Both the position numbers and the translations under genes were made by a program. Of a DNA stretch of 64,000 nt, positions 45,890 through 58,045 are shown in pieces (the first letter of the stretch is position 1; every line of letters starts with the position of its first letter). The notes beneath the pieces were generated by a model that was not told the DNA's origin, did no database searches, and saw only the letters and a program-made list of their open reading frames with translations. This DNA comes from Isoetes taiwanensis (lineage: Eukaryota > Streptophyta > Lycopodiopsida > Isoetales > Isoetaceae). Location of the stretch: NCBI GenBank assembly GCA_021234155.1, contig JAJEKV010000217.1:798065-862064 (forward strand), read 5' to 3'.

Positions 45890-46620
45890 TAATTATGATC
45901 ATCAGGTTTATTGTATTCCATTGTATTGATACATACATCACCTTGAGGAATCACATTAAATTGTTGGTCTCATCAATGCTTTCACATTTTCGATAAGAGA
46001 ATTGCAAACAACAACATTTAGGACAAATTCATTTGCAATTAAGCTTGCATGAATTAATACGCCAATGTATGAGCACTAAGGGCATTCTTAACGATAACTT
46101 GTTTGGAAGAATAAGTTGTTTGAACATATTCGTAAAACTACAAGAGCATGTTTGTGATACCCATAATGCACATAGCGACAGCTGCTAGATTCGAGGATAT
46201 TACATCTTTGTGAAACAAATTGTCAAACACCAAATTAGCATCATGTAAACATTCACATTTTTGTTGTAGAGGTTAGAAGTGCATTCTCTACAAAGGAGTC
46301 TCTAGCACTAAAAGATTAGAAATAGCATGAGAATGCAAATGGCTTTCCACCACGCTAATTTTTGGAATTTGGAACATCCATAAAAATACATATAAAAGTA
46401 TATTTATCTAGTTTTATTCCTTCCATTTGCACTTGATTAAAAAAATGCAAAGCTCTCTTGGCATGTCCACAACTCCCAAATGCTGTAATCATGGAATTCC
46501 ATTTGATAATATCACATTCTTTAATTCTCTCAAATAAAATATGAGCATCATTCACCATCCCCGTATTTCCATACATGTTCCAGTCTTCTTTTAGGAATGA
46601 AAGCATGAATAAGTTTACCC
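45890..46620 (-). pseudogene. PPR gene copy D, partial and decayed
   Basis: Corresponds to 61220-61930 of copy A. It retains FLKEDWNMYGNTGMVNDAHI, LFERIKECDIIKWNSMITAF and HAKRALHFFNQVQMEGIKLD on the minus strand. The upstream part (45890-46300) matches copy A at nucleotide level but has no continuous frame. Confidence 0.75.
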
Positions 46621-46689
46621 TTTTCTAGTGCTAGAAAAATCTTTATTGATTGCGTTGCCTATTATATTGGGCATGTTTGACTCCTTTTT

Positions 46690-46800
46690 GGGTTGCCCCT
46701 AGGGGGCAAACCCTCGTTTATGTGGGTATGTGGGCATATCCAGGTATATGCCGGCATATGCCTAGCATATACTGGTGACTGCTAAAAACTGGCTGGTGCC
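46690..46800 (+). repeat. dispersed repeat with TATATGCC motifs, copy 2
   Basis: Same block order as 10800-10930: gggttgcc, gggggcaaaccct, tgtgggt, ggtatatgcc, gtgactgctaaaaac. Confidence 0.6.
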
Positions 46801-47504
46801 TGTAAGTGCTCGGTCATCCAGCCCATTCCTTCGCAGGCGTGGCTATGGCGCACCTTGTTTATTTTTTATGCCCTGTTTTTCTCTAAGTTTTTGCCTGTTC
46901 ATCCTCTGGTTTTTGCCCGTTCATCGCCATAGCCACTCTTTGGAGCTTCTTTCCGGTAGTATGAAGCAACGACAGCAATTTTCAAGTGCAGATATCTTTG
47001 TTGGACCAGGGCAGTCAATGTGGCAATCAAATCGGTGCCAAGTTTTGGGAACCTCTCGAATCATGCATTCGCTAGATATCGGTTTCATTAGATATCCGTT
47101 GCTAAAATGGATAGAGGATCACCCTTTCTGTATCATTTCTTTGGGGAGGCAAAGCCGCCATGGGATGTCAAAGCACGGGAAGCCCTTTTATCCATATGCA
47201 AATCTCTTATAGGCGGGAGGAGTCGCGGGGAGGAGTGTGCGTATTGAAGTTTTTTCTTTCTTTCTAGTTCTTTCTTAATCCTAAGTTGATCCTCCGCTCT
47301 TTATTTTGTTTTGGTTATAATATCTGTTATGACATAATCAAGAATATTTGGTTCGTGGTCCGAAACATTTGTGGCACCTTTGGAACGCATGAAAATTTTG
47401 CTTCAAGTGAGTGTCATTACTATATTTGTTCAAGATATCCCCTTACGGGCTTGTCCTTTTTGAATTCTATGCGGGTTTGTTTTACTAAGCCATTTCTACT
47501 CTGT

Positions 47505-48992
47505 AGGTCCAAGACCCATATAATCCTCAATACGATTTGGAGCACTTCAAGGCTTAAAGACAATATGGGGCAAGAGGGTATCGTGGATTCTTTAAAGGCA
47601 ATGGCACTAATTGTGTAATGCATTGTACCAAATTCTGCTGTTAAGTTCTCTGACTATGAACAAGCTTCAAGGTCGTGGCCATTGGTTATATATTTCATGT
47701 TTTTAATCCTGCGTTACAACACTATCACATAGTGTATATTTTTTTGTATTTGTGGTTCCATGATTAGTGTATTTTCTAGTTTGTGAAAGATTTTCTTGCA
47801 GTGATTTTAATTTTTTTCTCTGTTTAAATAGGGCAATCTTATGGCTCTATCGACAACAAGCGGGGTTGTGGTAAGTACATCCTTTCTTATTGCTTTTTAC
47901 GGCTCTAATTCATCTGAATAGTGCCTGCGTGCGGATGTTCGAGGAAAATCACGAGCTTACACTGTTCGGCTTTGTCTTTGGTATTATTGCCATGTCACGC
48001 TACTTATCCACTAGATATGGTGAGAGGGCGTTTGATAGATTCGGGTTAGTTATTTCGCTATGTATCTTCAAGAGATTCAATGTTTGGATCAATGTTTGGA
48101 ACATTGCCTTTCTTGAGGGGAAATATAGAGGCATGGTCCATGCAACCTCTACTATTGTAAAGGAGGAGGCTTGAGAGCATTATACAAAGGCTGGCTTCCA
48201 TCTGTCATTGGAGTGGTAAGGTTACCTCTGATGCATTCCATGGGCCATGTGATGAACCTGGCTTGTTCCTATTAAATGCATGTTCTTTTTGATTTAAAAA
48301 ACAATCTCATAGACATCTGGATGTATTGATACTTAATGTAAATTACAGGAGGATATCATAGATGGTCTATTAGCTATTTCTTTTGCCATGGGCTTTTCTA
48401 TCAACAATCTATGATGCTCTGAGATTTTTTCTTGCCTGCAACAAAGGATGTTAATGTTGATAATCTCTTGTGTGGCTTATATTTGCAGGTACCCTATGTT
48501 GGTTTCAATTTTGCTGTATATGAGACTTTAAAAGATTGGGTTGTAAAAGTTTCTACCTTTGACACTAAGGATGATTCTGAATTGAGTATAGTAACAAAGC
48601 TAGGATGAGGTGCCGTAGCTGGAACAGTTGGTCAGACTGTTGCATAGCCCTTGGATGTTGTCCGTTGGCGGATGCAAATGGTTGGTTGGAAAGATGCATC
48701 ACCCATTGTGACTACAGAGGGAAGATGGCAGCTCCAGTTCAGTACGATGGTATGGTGGATGCTTTTAGAAAGACTGTAAGAAACGAGGGTTTTGGTGCAC
48801 TTTACAAGGGGCTGCTTCCGAACTCTGTGAAGGTTGCCTTATTTTTAATGCTTAGTTTGTTACCTTCCTTATGCCTACTGATAACATTTGATGTTGATTT
48901 GATCTTGCATTGCGGTCGTGCCATCTGTAGCTTTAGCATTTGTGACATATGAAATCATGAAGCACCTCCTTGGAGTTGAGATTTGGATATAG
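47505..48992 (+). pseudogene. mitochondrial carrier family pseudogene, ADNT1-like
   Basis: Adenine-nucleotide carriers of this family exchange AMP/ADP/ATP across the inner mitochondrial membrane. Exon relics follow the protein in order: VQDPYNPQYDLEHF and GFFKGNGTNC (47505-47620); ENHELTLFGFVFGIIAMS, then GKYRGMVHATSTIVKEEA, GLRALYKGWLPSVIGV (47935-48215); a GT-AG intron; VPYVGFNFAVYETLKDWVV, MQMVGWKDASPIVT, GMVDAFRKTVRNEGFGALYK (48489-48840); PSVALAFVTYEIMKHLLGVE ending TAG (48921-48992). Stops TGA 48606-48608 and TAG 48645-48647 fall in frame, the latter within the carrier signature, and the last acceptor looks lost. Introns are retained, so it is a duplicated gene, not a retrocopy. Confidence 0.85.
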
Positions 48993-49325
48993 ATTAGGTG
49001 GTCTTTTCTTGTAACCCCTACGGTTTATGAATTCTGAGCTTGAATCGACCTCCTTGGAGTTGAGTTGGATTACTGATTAGGTGGTCTTCTTTTGTAACCC
49101 TTACGGTTTATGAGTTACAAAACTTGAATCCGACTTTTTGCTCTCAAATCTTGGCCTTATTTGTCGAGATTCGGATAACCGATTAGGTGGTCTTTTTTTT
49201 GTAACCCCTACGGTTTATGAATTCTGAGCTTGAATCGACCTCCTTGGAGTTGAGGTTTGGATTCTTGATCGGGTGGTCTTTTTGTAGCTTCCGGTTTATG
49301 AGTTACAAAGATTGAATCCGACTTG
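48960..49325 (+). repeat. degenerate tandem repeats from the carrier pseudogene 3' end
   Basis: CCTCCTTGGAGTTGAG recurs at about 48965, 49050 and 49230. Between copies are GATTAGGTGGTCTT, TTTGTAACCC(C/T)TACGGTTTATGA and AGCTTGAATC. The last coding codons have been amplified with the 3' untranslated sequence. Confidence 0.8.
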
Positions 49326-50964
49326 CTCTAAAATCTTTGCCCTTATTTGTCCCTGATAATTGCAGATTTACTACTTTGTTGTTGGCTTTTGTTCTTGATT
49401 CAACGTGAGTATACCTTAATAATTTTGTGAATATTCTATAAACTAAAACTCATTTATATAAAACTCATTTTTAAGCACTTTGCAGCAACTCAATTATGAA
49501 ATACCATTACAGTAGGGAGAAAGCGAGATGAAGCGAGCAAATATCCCTCCTAAACACTTTCGTATGGTTGTATTCAGTACAAAAAATGAGGGGGGTGGTG
49601 AACACCAGTATTTTAGTCCGAAGCCTGTGAAACTTGATCTGGGCCTGCTTTAACTCTAAACTCTTGATCTTTCAAGATTTGACTGAAGAAGAGGTGGATG
49701 GGAAGCTGCAAGGAGTTATATTAGAGGCAAGAGGCAACATAGACTGGTCAATCAGTTGGTTAAATACTTTTAAAATGTTGTACATAGAAAGGTATTGTGT
49801 TCAAGTCTCTCTTGAGACATTTAACAGGTGGCCTCTTTTTTTAATGCATAAACAACCAATAGTTCACAATTGTGTAAAATATATAAGAGCCCAATGTTTC
49901 GCTCTATGGTGTGGGGTGTGTGTGACACTGTGAGATAGGTATATGTCCATAACCAGTTCCATTCCTTTGCAGCCTGAGGATATTCATGCAGAGATACATT
50001 CGGCATAGGTTAGGGCTTTGTATACGATGAATATGTTCAAATCCGGCCACATATCACATTTGGCATTAAGAAAACAACATACTATGTTCATAGTATTTAC
50101 ACGGCTTCACACAAAACAAAAAACACCTAGCACAAAAACATCAAAACAGAAACCATGAAAATATATTTCTCGGGCATTGAAGGGCAACCCCGTATGCTGA
50201 CACCTTGTCTTTTTATCTTTGCCGCTAGGTGCATTAGATCCTATTACGAGAAACATCTTTACGCTTGCATGGATATATTATATTTGGGCACTTGTCTTGA
50301 CTTTGTTACTAAAACCTTTTGTGCTTACATTGTACAGTCACCATAGGTTATATTAAACCTATTTTCCTCTTTGCCATTCTGGTTTGACCTTATGGCTCTA
50401 TAGTTCTTCCGATAGAGTAGCTTCGTCTCAAGCTTTTCCTTTGTGTCCTAGGGACTTAACTTTGTGTTATCTTTTGACTTAGGTATTGGTGTTCGTTTTA
50501 GTGGTTTCTCAGGGTATTGTCTTGGTATTGTAGTTGGGTTTTGGTGTTGTCTAAGGGTATCGACATAAGGTTTTTTGTTTAGCACACTCCTTAAAATTAC
50601 GTTGCTTCGTTCAGTTCTAGGAACATGTAGGGGTTTTCTCATCACACATGGGATTCAACGCGGTAGTTTGAAGGTTATTGCATGCGCATGAGCAACGGAT
50701 TAACTATCGACATCAAACACTCTTATCTTAGGTCGGTTTGCCTTTTGCTTTAACTTTGGCATCTTTTCTGAGTATTGACTCGGATTGACCTCGCCCTCAA
50801 CTTTGACTTCAAATGTATTTCGAATTGTTTTCTCTTTTACCTTTGAGTGGATTTTCCTTTGCCCCTTTTTCCTCCCATAATTCTTCGTTTTTCCTCTGGG
50901 TTATTTTTCTTCGGCATAAAATTTTATCTTTTTCGCATTTGTCAACCTATTAGCTAATGTGCAG
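49326..50964. other. intergenic stretch, nothing firmly recognised
   Basis: No protein domain. Sequence from about 50390 to the microsatellite may be a LINE 3' untranslated region (ttagctaatgtgcagttata just before the satellite), but this is weak. Confidence 0.35.
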
Positions 50965-51028
50965 TTATAGATAGATAGATAGGTAGGTAGGTAGGTAGGT
51001 AGGTAGGTAGATAGATAGATAGATAGTA
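50965..51028 (+). repeat. compound (TAGA)n/(TAGG)n microsatellite
   Basis: TAGA units, then about seven TAGG units, then TAGA units again. Confidence 0.95.
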
Positions 51029-52076
51029 TTTTTACGGCATTTTTGTCTTTTTTGTAGCTAATTTTACAAACACAATGTCTCTCAATTTCCTATAGCAAGA
51101 TTCAATTTCCTACAAAGTATGTGGTCCAGGCGAACTTCTATGTTTCTAGACCGGAACTAATCAAATGCATGACTACAATGGCCTCTATTTTACCTTTGTA
51201 AAAGGGTAAAGTAGTGGGCTCGTTTTAAGGAAATTCAAATTTTATCAAGTAGCTTATGGTTCTTGGATACTTTAGGATCGATCTATCTATCTATCTTCAT
51301 ATTAGCATATGGTACTAATGAGACTGTGGCATATCTTGTGTACATATAGTAATCTATTCAAAATGCCAAAAATTATGTGCATCCTATAGACGACATAGAA
51401 GACACGAATGCAATGGGCCCATTAGACTGAAAGCTTTTGTGCGTTTATTGCTAGCTTTGTCTATAATACATAAGAAGCTAAGCACTTTAGACCATCCAAC
51501 AAATTATAATTAAAATGTTTTAGAAATTTCTTCTTGAAACATAGGATCATTGCTATGGCACAATAAATTAAAATTGTTGAGTTGGTAATGTGATTTATCA
51601 ATGTTCCAATGATATGACACCCAACTCGCTTTGATGCCCATATTATGCAAAGATTGTAGATGGCCGCTTGCGTTTAGCACCATACCTAAGGTTGGCTAAG
51701 GTCTTATCACGTAAGCTTGGCTAAGTTATATATAATCACTTAGCCATGCCCCCTCCCCACACTAATTAATGTATACAAGGCTACTAACACTAGAGTTGTG
51801 GTTGATGAACCCAAATGGGTTCATTAAGACACCTTTTTGAAATTCTATTATAGCTCCGAGATAAAGAATTTGTCTACATACTCACAATATGTTGTCCTTC
51901 ATGAGTGTACATATAAGAAAAAATTTATGAAAATATAGAAAGCTTCTATTACTAAGCATAATGTGGAGCCGAATGCAAAGGGGTCAAGTTTATTCTCAAA
52001 GTCTTTAACATTTCTCACATTATTTTGCAAATATGATTTTTCCTAGGAATTCTAATTCTTCCATCTTATAATTCAT
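51029..52076. other. AT-rich intergenic stretch, nothing recognised
   Basis: No frames over 60 codons and no repeats with arms visible. Confidence 0.45.
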
Positions 52077-52515
52077 AACACGCAACTACCATTAACATTA
52101 TTAACACAAACCATTGCATTTAACACATTTAAATTCAAATCCCCCTTAAACCCCCTTTGGTTTGGGTGCATATTCACACGGGGGGTTACTCCGGGCAACG
52201 AGAGCTGTCGGATGGGCATATTTGCTCATTATTCTAAGATCTGGATCGTACATAGCGATCCTCGTTTGTGGGGTATGCATATACAAGTTTTTGTATACTG
52301 TATATTAAAGTTTGCAAAATACTATAAGGTTCCAGAGAATATACTTAATGGCGTTAATTTTATACATGTATTGTAAATTTTTTGGAGCTCTCGCTGCCCT
52401 ACGTAACCCCCCGTGTGAATATGCACCCAAACCAAAGGGGGTTTAAGGGGGATTTGAATTTAAATGTGTTAAATGCAATGGTTTGTGTTAATAATGTTAA
52501 TGGTAGTTGCGTGTT
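52077..52515. mobile_element. foldback element, about 130-bp inverted arms
   Basis: Left arm 52077-52207 (AACACGCAACTACCATTAAC onward) is almost exactly the reverse complement of right arm 52386-52515. The loop is about 180 bp and non-coding. The arms contain TTAAACCCCCTTTGGTTTGG and ATATTCACACGGGGGGTTAC. No clear target duplication could be assigned. Confidence 0.9.
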
Positions 52516-52869
52516 GGTTGTTATATTAAAAAAATTTTTGGGCCCTTCGGGCCCTAACTAAAGCAAGCATAGGTAAACTTTATGGGCCTAAATATTTATT
52601 ACTAAAAAGCACAACACCATCAAGACAAAAACAATAAAGGATTCACAATAGTAAAACATAAAACATAACACATGGTGAATGATAGCGGATGGTGAACCAT
52701 TGCGAATGCTAACGATACCATTAGATGATATTGACAACATAATACTGTCTGACTTTACATCAATTCTCAAAATATTCTAGTGCAACGAGGTCTTCAGCAT
52801 TTTGAGTATACCCTATAATCATTGCATTCCATCATGCTTTGTTTTGATTAGCATTTGGCTAAAGATACT

Positions 52870-53280
52870 ATGAGCTTACTCTACAATTCCACATTTATGT
52901 ACAGCATGTATATCTACACCATACTTCCCATAGAAATGTCATTGAGGCCTGTCTCATTAATTAGTTCATGAATGCATCGGCCCTCTCTACTTTCCCAATC
53001 TTTGGCACACATAAGACTCAAAAGCTTATTAAATCTGGTTTTATTTCCTTGGTTGCATTCTCTCAAAGCACTCTAGTGCAAAGAAGAACTTTGACATCTT
53101 TGTGTAACCATTATTTATTGCATTCCATGTTACCACATCCCTATTTCCCAACATGACAAAGACCTTTGTAACCTCCCATATTTGGCATGCATATCCACAA
53201 TGGTGCTTCTCACGTAAAACCTCAACCAGAAGGCCATTCTTCAAAATCGATCTTCAATGTGCAATCCCTCAATGCATTGC
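52870..53280 (-). pseudogene. PPR fragment, distinct from copies A-D
   Basis: Minus strand 53041-53244 encodes GNRDVVTWNAINNGYTKMSK then FFFALECFERM, a typical PPR repeat; neighbouring sequence (52780-53030) continues in other frames. Too short for a functional gene. Confidence 0.65.
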
Positions 53281-53739
53281 ATTATTTGAAAGAGATGAAA
53301 AACAAAAGAACTTACTATACAAAACATGTTGAGCCCTCACTTGACAAGCTCCCAGCGCATTGTACTTGTGAATACATACTCTGCAACTATACATTCACGC
53401 CATTTTATGAATGAAAGGAGGAGAAAATGTAAGCAAATTTTATTTCATTTACTTGCCGCTTCTAAATCTTCGGTCTTTGTAATGGAGTTCTTGTTTTAAA
53501 CTCCTCGAAGAACCCAAGCTGCTGGGCATTATGGTAGAACAAATGGCGCCGGCTGAAGCAACAAATAGCGCCCGGGTCCGATGTTGATACATTCTGAGAA
53601 AAAAGCTGCAACAAGGGAACTAGTTTTGCAAGTAGGTGTAAAATTTAAGAAGGGCACATCGTCGCGAGCATGACACTACCGATAAAGGGAAGGTTGAAAC
53701 TGAAATTAAATGGGCAAAAGCTGGAATGAGAGACTCTTG

Positions 53740-53995
53740 TTACGTAAAACACGGTGAACATATCCTGGCTGCAATAGCATCATATAGATCCTTAGTTGCA
53801 TGACTATGATTTGAACCTCCAACAACAACCGCTTCATCATCGGAAAGATTCTTTTCCCCACAAAGGTTGGAATCGGTAAAAGTGTGAACGCCAAATCCCG
53901 GCATATGCCTGTAGTTCAATGGGATCCCCACGTCATCAAAAGGAAGGTAAACGTAATGTGCGACTCTCGGGATGATGAGAGAAGAAATCAAGATT
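53740..53995 (-). pseudogene. catalase gene fragment
   Basis: Catalases break down hydrogen peroxide in peroxisomes. The minus strand encodes [23 protein letters not shown], matching the catalase segment just after the active-site Asn region, then [21 protein letters not shown], a later conserved block normally some tens of residues on. The residues between are shortened and divergent ([14 protein letters not shown]). The match ends near 53765. The heme ligand Tyr and catalytic His regions are absent, so this is a fragment. Confidence 0.75.
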
Positions 53996-54049
53996 CTCCA
54001 ATTTTTCCGAATATGAGATTTCTGATTTGGTTTTAAAAGCATGGACCAT

Positions 54050-55279
54050 ATCGTGGAATTTCATACCATCCCTTACAAAAACACTGGAAAATTGTTTCCA
54101 ACCATGTCAAAGTTACCTCGTAAGCCCATAACAAAATTTTGATGTGAGAAAAGCTCATCAATTTTAAGTTGCAACCCACCATATTACCTCTCTGGTGTAA
54201 AATTTTACTTGACAAATCCCCTAGGATCTCGTAATGTTTTACGGACTCCCTCTTTTCGTGAATTACAATTGAAAATCATAAAATGATTGGGGTACGAACC
54301 CCGGACCACGGAGAAAATCAGCACATGTAAGATGGGAAATATCATGCGTAACCTCAAAAAACCCTTTGCGCTTAGCTCAAAAACGCTAGACCTACCGGAT
54401 TCCGCCTGTTGTAGCTCGCACTAACGCAACGCAATCTTTGCTCCTGACACTTTGCGGCCGTAAAGAAGGCCTAATAAGTCTCTCTTAATTCTTCTCCCTT
54501 AAAATGCAATGGGTTCTATTAAAAAAAAGCGTTTGTGGACAAGGAAGAAATGCATGAAAGAAAAGGGCTTTGATTATAAGCCCTTGGATCTTTTGAATTA
54601 AAAAGAGGGCTTTCTTTGTAAGCCCTCGGGATCTTAACCATTGAGGAGGATGAAACAAAAATTGCACAAATTGCATGCAAAAACTTAGTGCACTCTAGAT
54701 GTCTTGATTAGTATGCCTCGTGCAATAACGCCCATGAAATCATATGAAAACCATGCCAAAAAGCTTATAAAATCACAAAAAACCCCCATTATAATGCTAC
54801 ATATTCACAAGAAGAATTAGAAAAATCTATGGTAGAATTTCCAGAAATAATTCCTTAAAGTTTGAAGTTCGAAGTCCTTTATGGACCCAGTTAGGTCCCC
54901 GAGGGTCAAAATTTTGAAAATTCATGGTACTACTCCACTTTTCGAAAAAGTGAAATCCATTTAGCAAGACATGTAGTACTTAGTATCTATTTCCATTGAA
55001 AAAATTTTAGTACCTTCAAATTCTTATTCTATTTCAAATATCATGGATATGAAATGGTTCTGGATGTCTGTTTTTCAGAAATTCCTTAGGGACCCAACCG
55101 GAGTCTCTCAAGAATTGAAATTATGATTTGCTAATTGATATATCAAATTTTTATGAAATCACATAAAATTTGAAAAATGAGTAGCATTTGTAGGCTACGT
55201 TCATAGAAAATTAATGTTATCTTGAAATTTGTATTCCATGTTGAGTGTCATGTTATATCATATCATTGAAACCATTGAA
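54050..55279. other. intergenic stretch with two small hairpins
   Basis: Two like hairpins: AAGGGCTT/AAGCCCTT (54563-54585) and GAGGGCTT/AAGCCCTC (54605-54627), each with a seven-base loop and each followed by GGATCTT or GGGATCTT. Nothing else is recognised. Confidence 0.45.
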
Positions 55280-56919
55280 TTGAGTGTATTTCAAGGTGCG
55301 ATTTGTGCCAAACTTGTGAAGAATTTTATTTTGCCATTGAATATGGTGGTACAACTTCGAAGTTAATCTTACAATTCGGGTGTTCATATTTAAAATCTCA
55401 TAAGTATCATGAAGTTGTGGCTTGGTTTTTCTGTTAAAATGCCACTAGTAACTTTCTGAGATGAGATGACCAGCAATATAGGTTTATGGTATTGCAAGTG
55501 GCAAGGATCAAAACTCTGTAATGTCCGACTGTTAAAATTCACCTTCCACATTTTGCATGTTCAGTGCTTTTACATTTTTCTATAGCTCCTGTTAGGTCTT
55601 AGTTTGCTTTACCAAATCTGCGTCCCTTATGTTTAAAACCTATATGATTGGAATGCTCCAAATAGCATTGCACCGTGATTGGAGGCCGAGGTTGTCAAGG
55701 GTATATCTCAAAGCGTAAGTGTTCAAAAGTGTTGTATATGCAAAAGCAGAAGTTATATGGATCCAATTCTAAAATCCTCTCACTAGCATAGTGCCCTTGT
55801 TTCTCATTGTTCTAATTTCTGCATGCACCATGAGGCATTATCTAGACAATGGTATTGTCACGAAAAGGAATTACACGGATAAAGTCTTCCACATAATCCG
55901 GATGCCCCGCATGTCCAAACATATCAATTAAGCATCCATAATGCTCTATCTTTGCCGCCACGGATGATCTCTACTTATTGAAACAATGTAGTTAAGGACC
56001 TCATTGACCGAGAGCATAACTGCATGCAAAAAAGAATCCCAATGAATGTTATCCGATCCGCTTTACATCCCTGCTGCATCAATTGAAAAGATGTAAAGCC
56101 CGCTTGGCATTCCCATGCCGAGCATATGATGAGAACATGGAACTCCGTGAAAATAATCCATGCTCCTCCATTTTATCAAACACCCTTCGGGCATCATCTA
56201 CACATCCAAACTTGCTATACATGTTTTAGAAGCGTAAGTGCAACCACTCTTTTAAGAATGAAAGCATAACTAAGTTTACCCCTTCTAATGCTAGTATATC
56301 TAAACCGTGGATGAATGTAATCTGGTTTGGCTTCACTCCTGTGGCTTGCATTTCTTTGAAGCGGCGGATACTTTGCTTTACACCCATAGTTTGCTTTCAT
56401 TGCAGTCCAAGGCACCACATCCTACTCTTTCATCTGATCAAAGAATTTTTGAGCTTCCAATTAAACTACCATAGTTGTCATACAACTTAAGAAGGGCATT
56501 TCCAATGTTTACATGAGGCTTCAATCCACTATTTATAAAATGTGCATGCATACGCTTACCCTCCGAGAAAGCCTCATTGCATCAAAGTAAGCATAATTGT
56601 GTCTCGCATGTACTCTTGTTCAAGACTGGAAACAAGAAGCCCGTAAATGGTACTCGGCTAAGAGTCCATTTTCGATTCTATGAAAATAGTCGGGATAGGC
56701 AGGAGAATGTATAACAAAAGATAGTAAGTGGAATGGATTTATTGACAGGATAACAAGATCAAATTCAGGATTGCTCATCACCACATATGAACCATGACAT
56801 GCATACCAGGCAAGAAGCTTCATGACATCCACCGGGTTATGCCGTTGTTCTTGATACATAGAATAAGAAATCCGCATAATCGGCACCATCGCTCTATGCG
56901 CAGCAGTTACAAACTGACC
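55280..56919 (-). pseudogene. PPR gene copy B with flank, decayed
   Basis: The segment 55400-56919 parallels 60190-62557. PPR relics on the minus strand lie at 55890-56900; the 3' flank at 55400-55880 matches copy A's flank (atgattggaatgctccaaa onward). A stretch equal to about 61000-61900 of copy A is missing. CTG and CAG in copies A and C are often CCG, CGG or shortened here. Confidence 0.8.
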
Positions 56920-58045
56920 GTATGTGTAGCAGTTCCTTCCATAACCATGTCATTCAAATGCTGGCGTCTTGTCGATAACATATCTACTTGACCAGACAGA
57001 CAATGCATTGGCTCTGGCGTGACTGTCTCCTCAATTGCGGGCGCATTAGATGATTGGCCAACATGAACTGTATCTGGAATATTCACATCATATTCTAACC
57101 TCAAAGCCTTAGCCTTTGCAACACGCTTACGTGTCAAACGTCTCTTCTTAGCAGATCTATTTTCATTGACTGGCGTCATTGATGGCATCTCTCCTATGAC
57201 CAAGCTTCTCTATTTGCAAATTCTCAGTATTCTTAGCCTCTCCGTAGGTTGCAAAAAGTCCTGGGTAGAGACAGCCCTAGTAGTTCCTACAACAAGAATA
57301 GAATCATCGGAACATACTACATAATGCAGGAAGAATGTATGATATAAGTTCAACTACAGATACTTGACACAAAAACAAACCTGCAGATGATGTAGTGTGC
57401 TGTAATCTTGGACTCATAAGCCGAAACAGTTAGGGTTGTGCATAAAGTAATTGTTCCTGAAGCTGCACCTGTGCTCATTCCTACTGAAGCATCCGTGTTT
57501 TTTTTCTTAACCTCAACCAAAGATAATGCCACTCGTGCATAAAAAATCAAGTCAGATTGTAATAATCAAAGACAGTAAAAAAGAATTGCTCACCGTTTTT
57601 CTAATTCTCTTCCTTCATGTATAGATTCTTGTAAAAGCCTTATTAAACGGACACGTTGGTCCCATGTCATAGGATTCATCTTTCAGGAGCCATAGGCGGA
57701 TTTGAAAGTCAAATTCCAGAAGCAAACTAGTTACTGGGGAAGGACTGCAGGTATTCAAAGCAAATGTGGGTTGCTCACAACCTGATACACATTTAAACTT
57801 CAATATCCTCTCACAGCTCGGTAGGTCTCAAGTGGAAATTGTAGCAAATTGTCTTCCTACATCATATCCATCACAAAAATCAACAAAAAAATTTGGTTAC
57901 CTGAGCTACGGCGGCGATGTGTGAGATTGGAGCTCGCCGAAATGAGGCAGAGGAAGTGAAAAGCAGAGCATTTGATGGTGCGGATTCCTTCAAAGCCGAT
58001 AAGAAGAAAGACGTGGCATACCTGGGTTTTTTTCCTTTCTTTTGA
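56920..58045 (-). CDS. unrecognised intron-bearing gene or fragment
   Basis: Minus-strand coding blocks with plausible splice sites: a block ending at 57901 (RRAPISHIAAVAQ, then gtaacc); a block 57679-57594 (MNPMTWDQRVRLIRLLQESI, then gtgagc); a block near 57530-57365 (LVEVKKKNTDASVGMSTGAA, SAYESKITAHYIIC); and a basic block at 57200-56920 (SAKKRRLTRKRVAKAKALRL, then NIPDTVHVGQSS). I do not recognise the family. The basic block could be nuclear or nucleic-acid binding. It lies directly upstream of the end of PPR copy B, where copies A and C have unrelated sequence. Confidence 0.4.

Noticed and set aside
54270-54300. GGGGTTCGTACCCC, like a tRNA T-arm on the minus strand
   Set aside because: The loop does not fit TTCGANT, and no A-box or acceptor stem is present.
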